Assembly (NCBI GenBank): GCA_949126835.1
Contig: OX421495.1
Span: forward strand, 18,494,079 to 18,558,078
DNA from: Anisus vortex
Taxonomy: Eukaryota; Mollusca; Gastropoda; Planorbidae
Length of the DNA stretch: 64,000 nt
Direction: 5' to 3'
In this document: positions 35,810 through 48,600 of the stretch, piece after piece
Numbering within the stretch: position 1 is the stretch's first letter
Layout: each line of letters begins with the position of its first letter
Made by a program: the position numbers and the translations under genes
The notes under the pieces: model-generated
Database searches by the model: none
What the model saw: the letters and a program-made list of their open reading frames with translations, nothing else
What the model was told of the DNA's origin: nothing

Positions 35810-36335
35810 AGATAATTTTTGGATTTAGTTATACTATAACTATAGATAATCTAAACTTATTTATACTATTAAAATTAGACTACCGGTATTTATTAGACTT
35901 ATTATAATTAGTCATAGAATGGAGTATGGAGTCTAAGCATGGCACTATAGAAAGACTCTATATTCTATATCTAGCCATAATATATTTAATGCTAAACCAT
36001 ATTCATATAATAATCATATATATGAATATAGGCATATAGGCCTATATATGGCATATTCATATACCGGTAGTCTATTAACTAATATAGTTTATATAGAAAT
36101 ATTACAGTAGGCTAATATATAGAATGCCTATATTATAATATAGTAATGATATAATATATAATGACTATATTCTATATATGGTACTATCTATATACTATAT
36201 ATAATTAATATAATTATATATTATATACTATTATATAGTAACTAGGCCTATACTGACTATAGGCCATACCCATAGGGGTAGGACTATATATAGTGACTAT
36301 ATTATTACTATAACTATAATATAGCACTATATTTT
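35810..36335. other. AT-rich low-complexity DNA upstream of arrestin copy B
   Basis: TATA-like simple sequence with no gene seen. Confidence 0.6.
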
Positions 36336-36337
36336 TT

Positions 36338-36565
36338 GGTGAAGCTAGCTGGTCCAGCGGTTAGTTCACCGGACTGACAACCAAAAAGCAATTGACAAGT
36401 CCGAGTTCCAGCCACCCCACGACACGCCGGAGGCGTACACGTGGCGTGCCATGTAACAGGGAAGGATTCCGCAGGCCACCGACTGATCCCTGTCGCCCTG
36501 CAGGAGTTTTGGTCCTAGTGGACGTAATAATCTTCTATCTAGAAGGAACGTCTGTAAACTTAATA
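36338..36565 (+). mobile_element. SINE-3 copy (tRNA-headed)
   Basis: The A box TGGTCCAGCGG (36350-36360) fits the tRNA consensus. A GC-rich body follows (GGCGTACACGTGGCGTGCCA, GGAAGGATTCCGCAGGCC) and the tail GGACGTAATAATCTTCTATC then AGAAGGAACGTCTG. The body is related to 37690-38000; a tRNA-head relative is at 41085-41155. Confidence 0.7.
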
Positions 36566-36783
36566 ATTATAATAATTATTATAAGATATTTTTTTATAGT
36601 TATAGTAACTAGTACTAGTAATATAGGGCCTAATAATATAAGCCTAGCCTATAACTTAAAGTATTAACTAATATAATATAGGTCTTAAATTTACATATTT
36701 TTGTTGTCTTTGTTATCAAGAAATTTCATAGACGATCCAAGAAAAAAACTCCAAGACAGGTACAACTTGATTTATTATCTCAC

Positions 36784-36905
36784 CTTGATGTGAAAGATGC
36801 AATCAATTAAAAGAAGTTACTGTTTCGTTGTGCTTAGTTACGGCTTTGCTTGAGGGGAGTTGGCGGGAGTTATCGTTATTGCACAATTAGCAGTTCAATC
36901 ACGTG
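36784..36905 (-). promoter_or_regulatory. Candidate 5' UTR exon and promoter of arrestin copy B
   Basis: On the minus strand a TATAAA (36930-36935) is followed about 25-30 bases later by an E-box CACGTG (36900-36905). A good splice donor CAAG|GTGAGA follows, with its exon ending at 36784. Copy B's ATG sits just after an acceptor and so needs such a leader exon. The stretch is also locally richer in GC than its surroundings. CACGTG-type elements are known to drive TXNIP and ARRDC4 through MondoA/ChREBP in vertebrates; whether that applies here is inference. No transcript evidence is available. Confidence 0.35.
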
Positions 36906-37417
36906 ATAGGTGATAGCCGGGGCTTTCCGTTTATACTTTGAGCAAACATTGCGTGGGTATTTAGCACTTAGCACTGAGCACACTTAGACTTAGGGACTAA
37001 GGCCTAGATTGTACCTTTCAGTTTCATAATGTTAACGGGCATCAATATTAAACATATGCATTCAAGAACAAATATGGCACATATAAAAATTAGGCCTACT
37101 TTATGTTTTATAGATGTAGGAATGTAGGCCTAGATAAATGTCAATGTTAATAGTTTATATATAGTCCTATAGGATAGGGCCTATATAATTAATATTGATC
37201 CGATGAACTCATTAATTTAGATAACACAGACTTAGGCTTAGGAATTAATTAGGCATATTGATAACATTTAAATGTTAATTATGATATAAGCTCCATGATA
37301 TAATTTTAAGCTGTTGTGAAGTATAACAAACACTCACAAAGAATGGGCTATCATCTATACGTTTTATTGAATGCAGAAAAAAATAATGTTTTTATATATA
37401 ATTATTCATATTAATTA

Positions 37418-38645
37418 AGCTTGCTGATGATATCGACCTGTTGGCGGGGGCCGGGAGCAACAAAGAGCTACAAGAGCTCACAGACAAGCTTGCAGGTAGA
37501 GCAAAGGCATACGGAATGGAAATCAGTTCAGAAAAGAGTAAAATAATGATCAACACCACAGATGCCAAAAGTGCAAACATCATATTGAACCAACAACAAC
37601 TGGAAGAAGTAAATAATTTCAAATATCTATAATAGGAGCAATCCTATCCGCAGACGGACGCTGTGAGCCGAATTAAAAAGTCTCTTATAAAGAACCCGAA
37701 AGAGCCGAAGCTCTTATATCCAGGGCCGAAGGCGTGGCGTGCCGTGTAACAGCGAAGGATTCCTCAGGCCAGCGACCGTTCACTGCGGTTCCCCTAAGGA
37801 TCATTATCGTGGTGGCTCACTCGTATTCCTGCACAAATCCTGTACTTTAGGCACAGGCATCCAGGCACCGGGTTGTTTTCGAGACGGGGTTGCAGCGTCC
37901 ATTGCTACCTCCCCACCGAGACCCGGTGGCCTCTCGGCAGTGCAATGAATCTTGGACCTGCTGCGGGGATTGTACCCCATGCGTTCGCCCGCCGGTGTAT
38001 TCTTAATGGGAATGTATAGGCGGTTTACACACTACGCCAGTCTTTGAGGCCCATGGATAGGCCTACTGTAGTGACGATGTGAGCCAGAAATTGGGACTGC
38101 GATGGCGGCAATGGCTCGCATAAACAGAATCTAGACCAGTAAAAGCTTAGCATATTGGTCTCCCAACAAAGCTCAGATTTTACAGAGCCCTTGTCAGAAC
38201 TATTGTTCTGTATGGATGTGAGACATGGACGCTTCTATCAGCAACTGAAAACAAGTTGCAGCCGTTCGAAAATAAATGCATGAGAAAAATACTTCGAATC
38301 TCCTACGTAGAACACAGGAATAATGCGTATGTGTGGGACAGAATATTCTCAATTGCAGGCCCTCAAGAAAACATTATGGCTATACAATCAAACGGCGCAA
38401 ACTGACATGGTTCGGTCATGTGTTGCGGCCTGACAAAAACAATCCTCCAGGGCACGGTGGAAGGTGAACGTAGGAGAGGCCGTCAGCGGAGATGCTGGTT
38501 AGACAATGTCAAGGATTGGACAGGGCTGCATTTGACTTAATTATTGACAACCGCGCAAGATAGGCAAAAGTGGAGAAAGTTGACTGCCGAAGTGACCATT
38601 CGCTACCCACAACGACCTCAACGGCCATGCGATTGATGATGATTA
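37418..38645 (+). mobile_element. Broken LINE with an inserted repeat
   Basis: Starts at the RT box LADDIDLLAGAGSNKELQEL, then YGMEISSEKSKIMIN and QQLEEVNNFKYL. The frame breaks and a foreign repeat (about 37690-38000) intervenes. The RT end resumes with frameshifts (LRFYRALVRTIVLYGCE near 38170-38225, then a GHVLRP-like motif near 38420) and a 3' end rich in GAT. Same family as 2046-2618. Confidence 0.75.
37690..38000 (+). repeat. GC-rich repeat inserted in the LINE
   Basis: GGCGTGGCGTGCCGTGTAAC links it to SINE-3, and ATCATTATCGTGGTGGCTC and GGCAGTGCAATGA link it to 55300-55465. It ends GTTCGCCCGCCGGTGTATTC, whose reverse occurs at 2761-2785. Confidence 0.65.
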
Positions 38646-38649
38646 ATTA

Positions 38650-38875
38650 TGTAGGTCAGGATCATTTGTAATTAGGGCCTACTTATTTATATCGTAAATT
38701 ATAGTTTGGTTCAGTTCTGTGCGGAAATCTTGGTCTTACAATTGTGCTGTTGCCATGAAACGGCTAAGGCTATTATTCACCCCGTTGTTCAAATTACTTG
38801 ATATATGAGAACTTAACACCCCCACAACCATCCCCGCAGAAATCCACGACGGCCTGGCATAATATATTATATATA

Positions 38876-38929
<54 letters not shown>

Positions 38930-39600
38930 ATATAAATATATATTTTACATTAAGGGCAGTAACTAGGTTAATTTTAAAAACTAGAAATCACTATTAATTC
39001 CCTTGTTCCACAGATGGAACACCAATGAGTGGAACACGCTGTGGCCTTTAATTTTTAGTGTAAGGGTAAAAATAATTTCAAAAAACATATTTAATTAATA
39101 ATTGTACGTTTTTGAACAAGGGAAGCCCCATTAAAACGTGGTGACCCCATGGTCCTCTGAGGGATAGTAGACCTATAAGCTTACTAGCCTAGGGCCTATA
39201 ATATGGGATCAAATGCCGATCAGCGATCTGTGATCAGTTTGCTGGCTGATCAGATAGTTCTGGCATTAGAAGCTTTGTGGGTGCAATACTGACAAAAGGC
39301 CTATATTAAGTCAGGTCTAAATTTTAAGGCTTGAAGGGCCGTCTTGTAGCCTATTCCGCGGGCCGCCTTCGATCGAATCTGCACACCCAGGTCTATATAT
39401 AAATCATGTTCTAGTCTAGACTGAAATGCTTAAATTTAATGAAACTTGAATAAAAGAGATATCATTTCAACAGCAATAAGATACAGAATTCCAACATTTT
39501 AGTGATACGTTGTAGGCCTACTTCAAAAACCACTGATGATTCAGTGATGATCCGATTATTCCGATTCATTTACTTATGATTATATTTTTATAGCTCCGTA
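38650..39600. other. 5' flank of MED17
   Basis: Holds the (AT)n tract at 38879-38928 and otherwise no recognised repeat. The MED17 promoter and 5' UTR presumably lie toward the right end, but I see no TATA box or other decisive element. Confidence 0.4.
38879..38928. repeat. (AT)n microsatellite
   Basis: Nearly pure TA dinucleotides for about 50 bases. Confidence 0.95.
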
Positions 39601-39655
39601 GTGTAAAAAAAAAAGGGAAGCCATTCAGAATATCAGATAGACAATTGAAGACAAG

Positions 39656-42600
39656 ATGGCCGCACTCTCAGTGAATATTAGCGTTGAAGCTGCTATTGAA
39701 AATCAAATTCAAGAAGTTAAATATGACGGGCAAGAAGTTTATGTTGCGTAAGTGAAAATGGATAGTGCACATTGATATGATGCTAATAACTCCATCAGAT
39801 GTCGTATATAAAGTTAGGGTGCACAAATAAAAAAGTTAAAGACTTGTGACTTGAGATTGAAACTTCAATTTTATAACTTATTCTTATACTTATAGTACTT
39901 ATACTTATACTTATAACTAAACATGCTACTTGAACTTTAACTACTTACTTAAAAAAACTTACAACTACTTGATTAGTGATTTATTTTAAAAAGTAAAGAA
40001 ATTGAATTGTGACGTCCATCCAATTTTAAGCCTACATCACGAATTCGTTGTGAAAAAAAACTGTGCCCAGTTATCGCACATTTGTTTGACTGTAAGTAAA
40101 GTAGCCTACCTTTTGGACCAAATTGATCATAAAAGGAAAAAGGCCGGTGAAGCAACGTTCACCAGTTTCTATGCACTATGCACAGCCACCTTTACTTTAC
40201 ACCAACTATGGTCAGGTACCCATCAGAGCAAGGACACCCTCCAGACTTGGGAAAAAATCCTACCCTACACCAGGATTCGGACCCAGGACCTTCGGTAAGC
40301 CGACCGGACATGCTGCCACTCGGCCACCACACCCCTTAGGTGGCAATGGTAGTTGACTACAAATGGCTTCTAGGCGGCTATTGGTAGTTCAAAAAGTAAT
40401 AATGAATAATGGTGATAGAGTCATGATTCATGATGATCTACTTGAGTTAGTACTATAGCTTTAAGTTTTATTATTGTTGCATTGGCAGATTTCACAATAA
40501 ATAACAATTACTAAGGAGCAAAATAGCAAATAATTTCACAAAAAGTAAACATATAAATGTTTTCTATTTTCTATCACTATAGCTGGTAGGGCCTACTATA
40601 GGCTATCTTTATATTTTTATAGTCATCATACCTAGATGTTACGATTACCAATATTAAATGGCTTAAAATGTAGGCCTAGTTAATGTTAGCTTTTCATTTA
40701 TTTGCAAAAAAGACAACAACAATTTTTCTTTATTTTTAAAAGAATTCAGCAGTTTTCATAACATAAAATAAATTAATATAGCCTTTATTTTTTAATTTTT
40801 AGAGTAAAAATATTAACAATTCAATATTTTTACTTTAGTTATTTTAACTTTAGATCTAGACGTTTTAGGCTTAGTAACACTTTAAAAAAACAACAACAAC
40901 TTCTTATTGTTTAAGAGATAAAGGACTACTTAATCTTTGTCTGAATGATTTATAAAACTTGACAATTTAATAATGCCAGTAAACGTTAAAGGTTTACAAA
41001 TCACGTTTAACCGGTTTTACTCCATCGACATATTAATTGAATATTAAAAAAAACACTAAAAAAAAAACTAAAAATATTGATAAAGGTCGGCAGCAGGGTT
41101 AGATCTTGGCTCATCCAGTTTACAGCCCAGAGTACTAACCACTGGACCAGCCATCCTTGTATTACAAACTACAAAAATTAGCATAATCAATGATTATTTT
41201 TACAACAAAAAATACATTTATAAAGACCCAGCATTGAGATGATTTGGTAGCCATTTAATTTTGTGTAACCTGCCAACTACACAATGACTATAGTAGGCCT
41301 AATGGGGCACGGTAGCCGAGCGGCAGCGCATTTGACTGGTGATCCAAGGGGTCCTGGGTTCAAATTAGTGATGGGACGATACCAAAATCTTTAACAATTC
41401 CGATACGATTCCGATTCTACTCAATTATCCCGATTCCGATATGATTCTGATTCCTGGCCATTATTACATATATGTATTAAACTTTTGCCGCCAATCGCAA
41501 TGATTAATTTGGGCTCTGAAACAAATGAATAGAAATTAATAAATAAAAATGGTGATGACCAGATTGAGTTACAAAAACTAAACAAATACAATCATATTGC
41601 ATTTTAATAGCAATAGATCTAATAGCACCCGAACAGAGAGATCAAAATCGCTTACAAGATAATTGCTAATAGAGATGCACTTCATCAGGTCCTTGGAACT
41701 CACATTTTATATGCCATAGCTCCTTTCTATAAGCGGTTTCGGTTACTCTGTTCGGGTGCTATTAGATCTAAGTTGGTTCTTAACACTTGTGCGTGGAATA
41801 CGGCAGTAATCAGAGCAATCAGTTAATTCTAAATTTTAAAACTGCAAATGATCGTTCTTCTAACTTCTAAAAGGTTTTTTCACAGTTGCTACCACTATCC
41901 AAAAATTAGGGTACATTCATTTGGAAGATAATCTATAATGTTACTGCATAGAGTTGGAATTAGCTTGAATTGAATGGATTGGAAAATGGTCAGGAAAGAG
42001 TGAAGAAATATTAGGGAGTTAGGAACATTATACAAACCCCCACACAGTGCAATCCTATGTTACAGCTATTTATTTTATGCCCTGTACATTTAAGAATCGT
42101 TTTGGTATCGGAATCAGGTCTGAATTATTCAGCCCCAATACGATTCCCGATACTTTAGGAAAATCCCGATCTTCGATACGCTTCCGATACGCTTCCGATT
42201 AATCGTTCCATCACTAGTTCAAATCCTGATGCAGGCTAGGATTTTTTCCCAGGATTTGAGGGTGTCCCTGAGTCTACCCAGCTCTGATGAGTACCTGACC
42301 GTCGCTGGGGTAAAGTAAAGGCGGCTGTGCATAGTGGTAACCACACAATCACCTAGTATGCCGTGGCCACGGAAACTGGTGAACGCTGCGTCACCGGCCC
42401 TATGGATCAATTTGGTCCGACGGGATACTTTACTATAGTAGGCCTAATAGTAATTTATATAAGTATCGTAGAACTATTTCTTGTAATATAAAAAAATCTT
42501 TATTAAACAGCAGGAATACTTTTGATTTCTTATTCTTGCAGCCCCCTGTCTATGTCAGAAAATTTGAGTAAACTTGCACATAAGATTGACTTCTACAAAG

Positions 42601-45600
42601 ATGAAAGTGAAGAGAAGGGCAAGCCTACTTCAGAAGGAGAAAAAGAGTCAGATGAAGAGAAAGTACTGGCACCCTTCCAGCCCTCTTTATGGCCCTGGGA
42701 TTCTGTCAGGAACAAATTGAAGTACAACACAATTCCTATGTTTTGCTGTTTTCTTACTGGTTTTCTATTACACCTTGGTTTTAGAAAAAAATGTGTCATG
42801 ATATAATAGTTTTATAGTTTTTTTGTTTTTTGTTTTTTTTGTTTTTTTTCAAATTTTAATTTTGGATGACTGCTCAAACTATCAAGAACAGTTGAAGTTT
42901 TAGTTTTTTATTTTGGTTAAAAGAGAAAATTATAGTTAAATTTTCAAGCTCATTCTAAACAATATAATTAGGTTCTACCAAAGAAATTAGACACATACTA
43001 TCAATTAAGCATAGTATATTCACCTAGATAAACGTTAAAGACATGTTATTTTGTTCAATTTTTATTCTTGTCACCATTGTGAAGAAAAAAATGTGATCTA
43101 TTTGTCATTATTATTATATTCAACAGTCAATTCTATAGAAATTAGGTTTTATAGTAATCTAGGATCCAAAGATTGATGTCTATAAATCACTAATCTAACA
43201 TTATAATAGCTAATGAAAATTCACCTATTTGAACTTTGTATTTCACAATAATACAGTCAAGTATATATAAACAAGGGTAACTCACCTAAATTAATGTCTC
43301 CAATTCCACAAATTACAAATTTACAGTTAAACAATAGTAAAGTAAAAAAATATAGGGCCTAGTTGATTGAAAAATTTTAGTTATACAATTGAAACAGAGA
43401 GTTGGCTTTAAACATTCATGCTCAGGGAAATATAAGTGGGAAAAATGTTTGGACCAAGAAAAACAATACAATTTTAGGAATATTTGTAATAGAATGTTGA
43501 GCTAGTCAAATATAACAAGATGCAATGTTTGATTTTTTTCAGGGCATCCTACACAGAAATCAGTGTCCTCTATGATGTGCTGAACATTGTGAAAGAAAAA
43601 CACTACATGGTCACTGATCCAGTATCTCAAGAGGCACCTGAACTAAAAGCATCTCTTCAGATGTTGGCCAAGAAAAAGGTAAGTGGTGAACAAAAGAAGC
43701 AGTTGAAGTTAAAAAAACAACAACAAACTTTTATTGCATCTTTAATATTTATGATGTCATTCATATGTGTGATTGTGTTACCCTTTTTGACTAAGGGAAA
43801 ATGTGGCACACCATGGTGGTCTTGTGGGTATTAGTGACATGTGTGAGACCACTAATCCACTTGTGACAAATTCTTCTTTCTTAACTATAATCTAAAACCC
43901 TTTCTATCTCCCTAGAGAAGAACAATATTTAGACTGTGTTAATTCAAGCACAGCATCACTTACATACTGATACATTCAATTAAACTAAAACAGCAACAAA
44001 TTTACTTGGGTCATAAAATGCAAGTTGAAATAAAACAGTAGTAGTGCCTTTCGGCACAAAACTGGTGGAGTGCAGAAGCACTAAAAAGTTCACCCGTTAA
44101 GTGTGCTACTTGCACTATCATTGGCTAATAATATGTCATACTAATGGCCAGCGCCACTTGCGCATGAAAACATTAGCCTGTGGACACAGAAACTAGTGAA
44201 TGTTTTTGCATTAGCCCTGCAGACTAAGATAGTCTGAAAGGGGTACTTAATCTTTTTTTTTTTTAAGTAAACTTATTTCACAATATTTACTTGATAAAAC
44301 TCAAAACTATTTTAGTTTTTGAAATTATTTTGTTTTGAAGTTGAAACTTTACAGAGACATTTTTTAAGAGATATAATAGTTAGATGGTATGTAGAACTCT
44401 GTTCCCCCACAATTTGAATCAATAGTGCCAGCAAAGCAGCATTCACTAGTTTCTGTGGCCAGGGCATACTAGGGGATTGTGTGACCAGAACCATGCCAGC
44501 TACTGTTACTTTTCCCCAACTGGGAAACCCTCCAGACCCAGGAATCAATCCTAGCCTTCATCAGAATTTAAACCCATGAGACCACCATGCTCCATTTTAC
44601 TCAATAAACATGTAATATTTTATCTAGTTCAGGCACTTTAATTGCTAGAAAATGCATTGTGCCATCAAGATAATATAGATGTATGCATAATTATAGCTTA
44701 ATACTTTGTTGTATTAACAATGTATTTTCAATAAGTCTTTTCTTTTTTTGTCTACTATTAGAGTCTTGTGGCAGCTGCTCACATCTTGGCTAATGGGTCT
44801 GAAAGGTTAAAAAGAGTTCAGAATGAAATGGCATCAGTCACACAAGAAAACTTTCTAATGGAACTTTTGAAGCTGAGAAAAAATTGGAGGCTTAAAAAAG
44901 TTCACAACACCATTCTTGGAGAATTGAGCTACAAATCTGGTAAAATCTATTTGTGAACATTCTAAAAGTCAAAGTCAGCTTTTGTCAACCTTCACTCCAG
45001 TTACCATTGGATAGTCTCAGATAAAGAATTATTATTATTATGTGATTAGAAATTGCTCTTATTGAAATCTTTAATTGATTGCTTAGAAAGTGCTTCTATT
45101 TGAATCTTAATTGATTAATTAGAGTTCCTATTTAAATCAAACCATGTGCACCTTTGCTTGTGGCTAAATTCATCTTCAAACTAGGATGATATTGTAGTTG
45201 TAGGAACTACATTTTAAAGCATTAAAATTATTCTGGCTATGAAAACAGTTGGAAAACTAGGTGGATCAATAGAAGAAAAATTAACTCAGAAACTTGTAAT
45301 TTCCTATTCATAACTAAATGAAACTTACCGGGTATGTTGTTTATAATTACTGAGCTTTTGTTTTTGTTTATTATGAGGAGAAGTTCAATGAAATGCTATT
45401 ATCCCAACTATTTATCCCAACTATTTATCCCAACTATTTATCCCAACTATTGCTCCATGCTTTCTTGAATGATATTTATAAAATGTGTGATGTCCCTGTG
45501 TTTTTTTAAATTTTATTTTGGTGCTACCAAAAGTACACTGTGTTTTATCTGTGCGTCCTGTTTTTCCACCAGCCGGCTCCAGATTCTGGCAAGGTGGAAC

Positions 45601-48600
45601 ATTTGAAGTGCTGAAAACATCAGATCTAGCTGCTGAAGGTGAAATAGTTCCCAGGAAAAGTAGCTTGGATGTCATCATACCCAGTGAACTGGAAGGTGTG
45701 GCATACATCTTGGTGGAGGTCAAGAGCGTTGTACCAGGTACACTTTTTAAACTCTTTAATACTATGGTGTTAAAATTTGTCATCAATGTTAATGGTGTAA
45801 GGTATAAAGAAAGAAATTATGAGGAGTTGATTGACATTGTATTTTTTCTATTAGTTTGTTAAGTGTAATCCATCTTTGTGTATATTTTGTATTGGGATAA
45901 AGGATAAACAAGCAGTCTACCTAATTTGTTCCTGCTTGTAATTCATTTTGCTTTGAATTAAAGTTATGATTTATAAAATCATTACATAATTTTTTAGTTG
46001 ATGTTAAACATAGAAGCACATACACATTTTTTCTGATATTACAATAGTTTATCCCCCCTCCTATTTTCTGTCTAAGCTAAATCTATGACTAGAGACCACC
46101 AAAGCAGTCTGATAAGTTTTGGCTTACTGCACTTAGAATATTTTAAAAAATCTTATTCTGGGAAGCTGTATGGATGTTGACAATGTTGGATATAAGGAAC
46201 GAATTAGGTGCGGAACCAAATTGATAGATTTAGAATATTTGCCATTTTCATACGCCATCACTGATCTATAAAATTATATTTCCTAAACACTGGCCATCAT
46301 TTCCTAAAAGGTAAACATGTTACTTAATGTATTAAATTGTACATTAAAATTAAAAACAAATAAAAATAAATAATACAACTGGAAGAAAACCTAAACAAAT
46401 CTTTATTTAGATGAAAAGTTTAGCCTTTCCTAAAGACTTCTGCTTTTCCACAAGTACAGATCTTAAAAGTCTCCACTCTGAACTACATATGCACATTATT
46501 TGTCCATTTTATTGTACCCTATAACTTTGTTTTAATTTTAGTTTCCATACCTCACTTTGCTCAAACAAATTTATTAAGGACGCTCTATCTATTCTAACTT
46601 GACACGTTTCCTTATTGTGGTAATTGTAGTTTGTCCATATTACTCAATTACTCAACAAGAAAATTTAACATACCATTGATTTAACTATTTTACAGATTTA
46701 ATGAACATCACCAGTGCCACATTGAAAATGCCATCTAGTCTTGGAACAGTGTCTGCTGATACTTACTGGAATTTGAAGCTGGAAACTGCACAGAATGTCC
46801 TTTTCTGTAAAGAGCTTTTTGCACAGGTGAACAACCTCTTCCTCAGCTCATGTATTATTAAACGTAAGTGTTTAATGAACATTGTGTCAAAAATATTTCT
46901 CTTTAAGAAACCTGATGTGTTTGTCTCTTTTTGTTTTTGCCCAGCTTGCCCGTGAAGCTGTACAGATTAAGAAAGGCAGCACACCTCACATGGTTGTCGG
47001 CAATCAGATTCTTACTAATGTGAGTTCTTGAAAATTTCTCTTTCTTGTGGTAGCGGCAGCAGTGACATATTTTTCTGTATATTGCGATAATTGTTTGTGT
47101 CTTATACTGTTTGCTTTTTTTAACTGGTAGTGTATAGTGGAGTGGTGTTCAGTTGTCAGTGTAAGATGAAGAATTAGGAAGGGAAGTAATTCTGTTTTGT
47201 TTTTTTTGTTGTGTGGCAGGTATTTCCTGGTGTCCAGTTGTCTATAGTACTTTGTCATCATACAGGGAAAGAAAAGAAGGTAATTATTGTATATAACACA
47301 AACTAGCAACAGTGAAGGCCATTATTATGTTTATATAATGAATCTAGGACGGTGGAGAAAAATGTGGTCCCCTCTGCTACATTCATCCGCAGCCAGTGTG
47401 ACCGTTACTGTACGTCCAGGATTAGCCTCTTTAGCCACATTAGCCTTAGGGCCTGCAAGGGAAATGGATTGTCTCTCGAGACGTAAAATGCCGACGGAAT
47501 GAATCTAGGGCTAAACCTTTATAATTTATATTAACTTTGGAAGGCTCGTTGACCCACTTTCCATCATCCAATAGAGCTGAAACTTGGCACAAAGACTCAT
47601 TGCAGTTTTTCAATGAAAAATAATGAAGAAAATAAATGCAGACACAAACATATTAAGACTTTGGTATTTCATGCTTTTTACAATAAAAATACAATATATG
47701 CTTCATTAATGTAAATAAAATAGAATTTCTCTTTTCTTACCCTGACCTTCTTAAGGTGAACCTTTCATCAGAAAAGCTGGAACACAACCATGTGTTGGAA
47801 CACTCTCTCCACCAGCTGCTGCGTGAAGTCCATGACAGGAATCTCAAGTGCAGCCCCCCTCACCCGGTCAATGCCATGCTAGGGATGACCAGAAAAAGGA
47901 GACTTGCTGGACCAAGGGCAATGTCCAGACAGGAGCTGATGGAGATGGGGGAGAAGTGAGTCCAGGAATAGTCAGACATTATGCTATGGAATAGTTCTAT
48001 TGATGTGTTTTTCTTTTAATACTTTAGGGTTTAAAAAAAAAATTGTTTTGTACAATGTAAATCAACAATGATTTTTATAAATTGTTATCTGTATATATTT
48101 GGCAGGAAATTCTTAAGTAGCAAAACAAATGTTTAATAAACAGCATTTTATTCTCTTCAGTGAATCTTTGTTAGAACAGATATTGAAACAGACCAAACAT
48201 GCTGTGCTTAGAATAAGGTAACATAAAAAAATGTTTGCTTAACCATTTAGTATCTTTTTGGCCATTCATCTTATATTCTTTTTATTAGTTTCATTCCGCA
48301 AAAACTTAAAATTGTTAACATTTCTTTATCCTTCATAAATATAAAAGCTCCAAAGATTTTGGAGTGACATTTATTTATTTATTTAAGGCTAAAAATGTAG
48401 TGATGACTAACTTCTCTAGACTTTGTAGTATATAATAATAATAAAATAGAAAACAATGTGTCCCCAATTTTAGGTCTATGCATGTAATAGATCAAATGGC
48501 ACTGAACATCCAGGACCCACAGATCTGTGCACACTGGAGCTGCCTGAACAGCAGTCTGGAGTCAAGCGTTAGAATCAGTATTACTTCCTACTGCTATGAA

